Positions 4,923 through 5,158 of a DNA stretch of 5,158 nt are shown here, in pieces. Each line of letters begins with the position of its first letter. Within the stretch, counting starts at the first letter, position 1. The DNA is taken from assembly GCA_015654605.1 (NCBI GenBank), contig JAATGO010000281.1, positions 1 to 5,158 of the forward strand, in the 5' to 3' direction. A program made the position numbers and the translations under genes. The DNA is from Betaproteobacteria bacterium. GTDB taxonomy: Bacteria > Pseudomonadota > Gammaproteobacteria > Burkholderiales > Burkholderiaceae. The notes beneath the pieces are model-generated. The model was not told the DNA's origin and ran no database searches. It worked only from the letters and a program-made list of their open reading frames with translations.

Positions 4923-5158
4923 AATCTCAACTCATGTTAAGTACTCGTGAGTGCAATTACACATATCGACGCAGTACAAATATATCAAACATCATCGATA
5001 CACAATATTCACTGGGACACTAACGCTACTCACATTCATCATTTTCTCGTGCGCTCACTAGAAGTCATTTTTACATGCCCATGAAGCCTAATAACAAGCG
5101 CATTGTTTGCATAATCTGGCGATAGCGCGCGAAGAAAATCCCATCCCCTCACTATTGA
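4923..5158 (-). other. Gene-free region upstream of the glutathione S-transferase gene
   Basis: No supported gene is seen up to the right edge. On the minus strand a possible promoter reads TTGTGT (complement of 5000-5005) and TATATT (complement of 4979-4984), but the spacing is only 15 bases, so it is weak. A minus-strand frame is open from the right edge to a TGA at 5039-5041 (39 codons), which is too short to support as a gene end. Confidence 0.35.

Noticed and set aside
5039..5158. A minus-strand frame open from the right edge for 39 codons, possibly the end of another gene
   Set aside because: An open run of this length is expected by chance in one of three frames. The residues match no family I recognise and no terminator follows.
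1..5158. CRISPR array, insertion sequence, tRNA or rRNA gene
   Set aside because: No regularly spaced repeats, transposase-like protein or structured RNA gene was seen on either strand.

Overview
This window holds an iron and heme handling gene cluster from a Gram-negative bacterium, most likely a betaproteobacterium. The evidence is the family-level look of HemP, Bfd, TonB, ExbB, ExbD and bacterioferritin, the moderate GC content and the flanking mnmA and glutathione S-transferase genes. I cannot fix the genus; a Nitrosomonadales-like organism is a guess.

Layout, left to right. Bases 1-196 are the 3' end of mnmA (tRNA 2-thiouridylase). A sigma70-type promoter (318-346) and an overlapping Fur-box-like operator (350-368) then drive a + strand gene row: hemP (383-571), an unrecognised 106-residue protein (694-1014), bfd (1044-1262) and tonB (1271-1984). 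A 276-base gap with two inverted repeats separates these from exbB (2261-3010) and exbD (3010-3426), which overlap by one base and end in a strong intrinsic terminator (3473-3508). A second unit follows: a regulatory stretch with a weaker Fur-like site, a promoter and a 16-base perfect palindrome, then the bacterioferritin gene bfr (3781-4254) and its terminator. A YibF-like glutathione S-transferase gene (4314-4922) faces bfr on the minus strand. Bases 4923-5158 hold no supported gene.

How the genes fit together. TonB, ExbB and ExbD form the inner-membrane complex that powers outer-membrane iron and heme receptors. HemP is a small heme-uptake-associated protein, reported in some bacteria as an activator of receptor genes. 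Bacterioferritin stores iron, and Bfd reduces it so the iron can be released. Uptake power, storage and release are therefore encoded together, with iron-responsive control suggested by the Fur-like sites. No TonB-dependent receptor or heme transporter is in the window, so the partner receptor must be elsewhere.

I found no convincing previously undescribed system. The points most worth checking are a bacterioferritin with Thr where the ferroxidase ligand Glu127 is expected, a long near-perfect hairpin between tonB and exbB, a slippery T8 run that could fuse the unknown protein to Bfd, and the palindrome in the bfr leader.
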